From Branchiostoma floridae (Eukaryota; Chordata; Leptocardii; Amphioxiformes; Branchiostomatidae), in assembly GCF_000003815.2 (NCBI RefSeq), contig NC_049983.1:6831840-6895839 (forward strand): a stretch of 64,000 nt of DNA. Direction: 5' to 3'. A program made the position numbers and the translations under genes. Below the pieces are notes generated by a model. It saw only the letters and a list, made by a program, of their open reading frames with translations, was not told the origin of the DNA and searched no databases. Position 1 is the stretch's first letter. The number at the start of each line of letters is the position of its first letter. Below are positions 62,252 through 64,000 of this stretch, piece after piece.

Positions 62252-64000
62252 TTACTCAAAGATATGTTCACCTGCGACCTCCCCGTTTGCGTTTGGAATC
62301 GTCGGTCTTCTTCGAACGCTCTTCATCTTGTACGTTCCGTGATCCGGAACCTCAGTCCGGAACGTTTGAATGAAACCTTTCCGGTTCCGGTAAGAGTCTT
62401 CCGGACGATGCCAGCACGCGCAGCAGATTTTGTAGAAGATCTCGCTGAAGTTAAGACTGAAGAAGCCGTAGATGATGGGGTTTAGTGCGGAGTTGAAGAG
62501 GGCCATGGTCTCGGCGACGACGTAGGCGACCTCGGGAAGACCCTGTCCGGCGTACACATCGTACAAAGTCACGACGAAGTACGGCGTCCACGTGGTCAAG
62601 AAGCCGATCACAATACACAGGGTCATCCGTATGGTCTAGAAAGAAGAAAATGTGTACTGTTTTTTAAATGATAACTTGCATGTACCTAACTGGCTGGTTA
62701 AATCAGTAATATAGCAATGTAATATAGTGATTTTACTGTTAAGTTCAAATTAAGTCTTAAATTTCGTACATGTAGAAACGGTTAGTGAAATGTTTCAATC
62801 TAATGAGTAGCAATATGGTGTTATTTTTATGGTTAGAGTACACCCACCCCCTTTTTACACGTGGAGTGAAACCCACAAGCCTGGCAGCCTGTGACGTCCC
62901 CCGTCTCGGAACCACTACTCAAGACACGTGATCATGAAAAAACTTATACTGCAAGCAATGAGTCATTTTACCCTTGAAGAAGTCTACAACCCGTCAAGCT
63001 AGGATGGTGACTTAGCTGCGACCGAGCGACTTGCCAAATTTCTATAGATTAAGATGAGTCTTCTTTTAAATTTTCTCTCAATTTATACATTTTAGACGAT
63101 ATTTTGATTATGAAGTCAAGAGTTTCGCAAAATCCAATTTAAGCCACAGTGCGTTAACGTTCGCCTTTTAATGGTATAGGGGTGTCTGAGATCTACAGCC
63201 GAAAATGTCTTTTTCTTTCTTTACTTAAAACTGCAATGTACTCCGAACTACGAGTAACTTTACCAACGCAGTGTTACTTTCACGAGTCTTACCTTGACTT
63301 TGGCCTTCATGATCTTCTCATTATCTGAGCGCCGTAGAGCCGACTGGATGTCTGCCTTGCCCGACCCCTCTCGTCCGAGGGTCAGCACAATCCGGATGTA
63401 GCAGTACGTAATAATGACGCCAGGGGCCACCATGACGTAAAACGCCAGCCAGGTGACGTACACCTTCCGTTGCCACTCCGCAGTGTACCCCTTACTCTGG
63501 CACGCGTAGGCCGTATGGCCATTTTCCCTCTGGACTTCTCTTTGCACGAATATCAAGAGTTGCGGGATGGCTAGCATGAAAGCAGCTACCCAGGCGACTG
63601 CGACCATCCTGTGAGCGAGTGTCCGATGTTTGGTGGACATCTGGAGAGGGTTGGTGATGGCCATGTAGCGGTCAATACTCATGGCGGTCAAGATGAAGGT
63701 CGCGCTCGCCAAGGTCACGATCTGACCGTACACTATCAGCTTACAGAGCACAGCTCCCAACACCCATTGGTCAAAAGCCACGAACAAGATCTCCGTAGTC
63801 ATGGTTACGACGCAGACGCAGAGGTCGCCAATCGCAAGGTTTAGGATGAAGATGTTGACGCGGCTGAAGCGGCGTTTTTGCGTCAGTACCGCAATAATAG
63901 TTCCGTTGCCTACAAGTGTTATGAACATGATGATAGCGATAGTGATAACACGCTGTAGAACTGGCGCCGTCCAAATGAATCCCTCGGGTGTAGTAATATT
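62252..64000 (-). CDS. Peptide-type rhodopsin GPCR (partial, two exons)
   Basis: Exon on the minus strand from the window edge to 63293, intron 63292-62636, exon 62635-62252 (stop TAA). The first covers an NIT glycosylation site, TM1 (GNGTIIAVL), TM2 (NLAIGDL), the TM3 Cys (VLCKLIV), DRYMAI, TM4, an extracellular Cys and TM5, ending at KAKVK. The second has TM6 (CIVIGFLTTWTPYFVV), TM7 (ALNPIIYGFFS), a palmitoylation-type CC and a tail. KVK|TIRMTL and WTPY suit the vasopressin/neuropeptide S/GnRH-AKH group; the exact ligand is not determined. The start codon may lie beyond the window. Confidence 0.88.

Noticed and set aside
63611-63844. Plus-strand 77-residue ORF
   Set aside because: Shadow of the GPCR exon on the opposite strand.

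Overview
The window is animal genomic DNA: spliced genes, dense transposable-element debris, minisatellites and two runs of N (assembly gaps). Gene content and repeat style point to a cephalochordate (amphioxus, Branchiostoma). Supporting signs are an LRR receptor with an amphioxus-type cytoplasmic tail, lineage-specific ZP/SRCR/EGF/SEA mosaic proteins, many MITEs, and minisatellites that straddle exon/intron borders. The species is an inference; no species-diagnostic gene is present.

Layout. 1-1.98 kb: AT-rich DNA with a duplicated block, an N gap and a retroposon-like tail. 1.98-4.25 kb (-): single-exon LRR receptor whose tail carries a tandemly triplicated cassette of YxxP motifs. 4.25-17.5 kb: gene-poor, repeat-rich DNA holding a diverged duplication (7.1-8.5 vs 9.6-11.2 kb), three MITEs with clean 9-10 bp target duplications, a tRNA-derived SINE and a nested fold-back element (15.8-17.2 kb). 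17.5-35.3 kb (+): a 20-exon gene that I rebuilt with consistent splice phases at every junction. It encodes signal peptide, Thr/Pro linker, four Cys-rich CCP-like modules, an SRCR-like domain, a ZP domain with a furin site, EGF, EGF-Ca, SEA, EGF-Ca, a membrane segment and a short tail (about 1131 aa). Three of its splice sites have been amplified into minisatellites (nine acceptors, about 30 donors, about 20 donors) and a fourth is duplicated once. Its introns also hold a SINE with a MITE inside it, a Ty3-type RT relic and a 1.85 kb palindrome.

36.7-44.1 kb: a piggyBac-like non-autonomous element containing another MITE, then a complete, very young Ty3/gypsy retrotransposon (-) with identical 234 bp LTRs, intact gag and pol, a UUUAAAC slippery heptamer directly before the gag stop, and an integrase tail carrying a CW-type zinc finger and an AT-hook. 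44.5-48.5 kb: a SINE with target duplication, then a Russian-doll nest: a terminal-inverted-repeat element containing a 5'-truncated non-LTR retrotransposon, itself split by a 506 bp solo LTR. 48.65-58.35 kb (+): a gene joining a RAG1 N-terminal-type zinc region to a Crypton-derived tyrosine-recombinase-like (DUF3504) domain. Its 3' half is tandemly duplicated, and the two copies carry complementary lesions. 58.4-59.4 kb: minisatellite. 62.25-64.0 kb (-): two exons of a peptide-type rhodopsin GPCR, cut by the window edge.

The genes do not form a pathway. The connecting theme is transposon biology acting on genes: exon-border minisatellites reshaping introns, a retrotransposon carrying a chromatin-reader domain, and a host-like gene assembled from two transposase-related domains.
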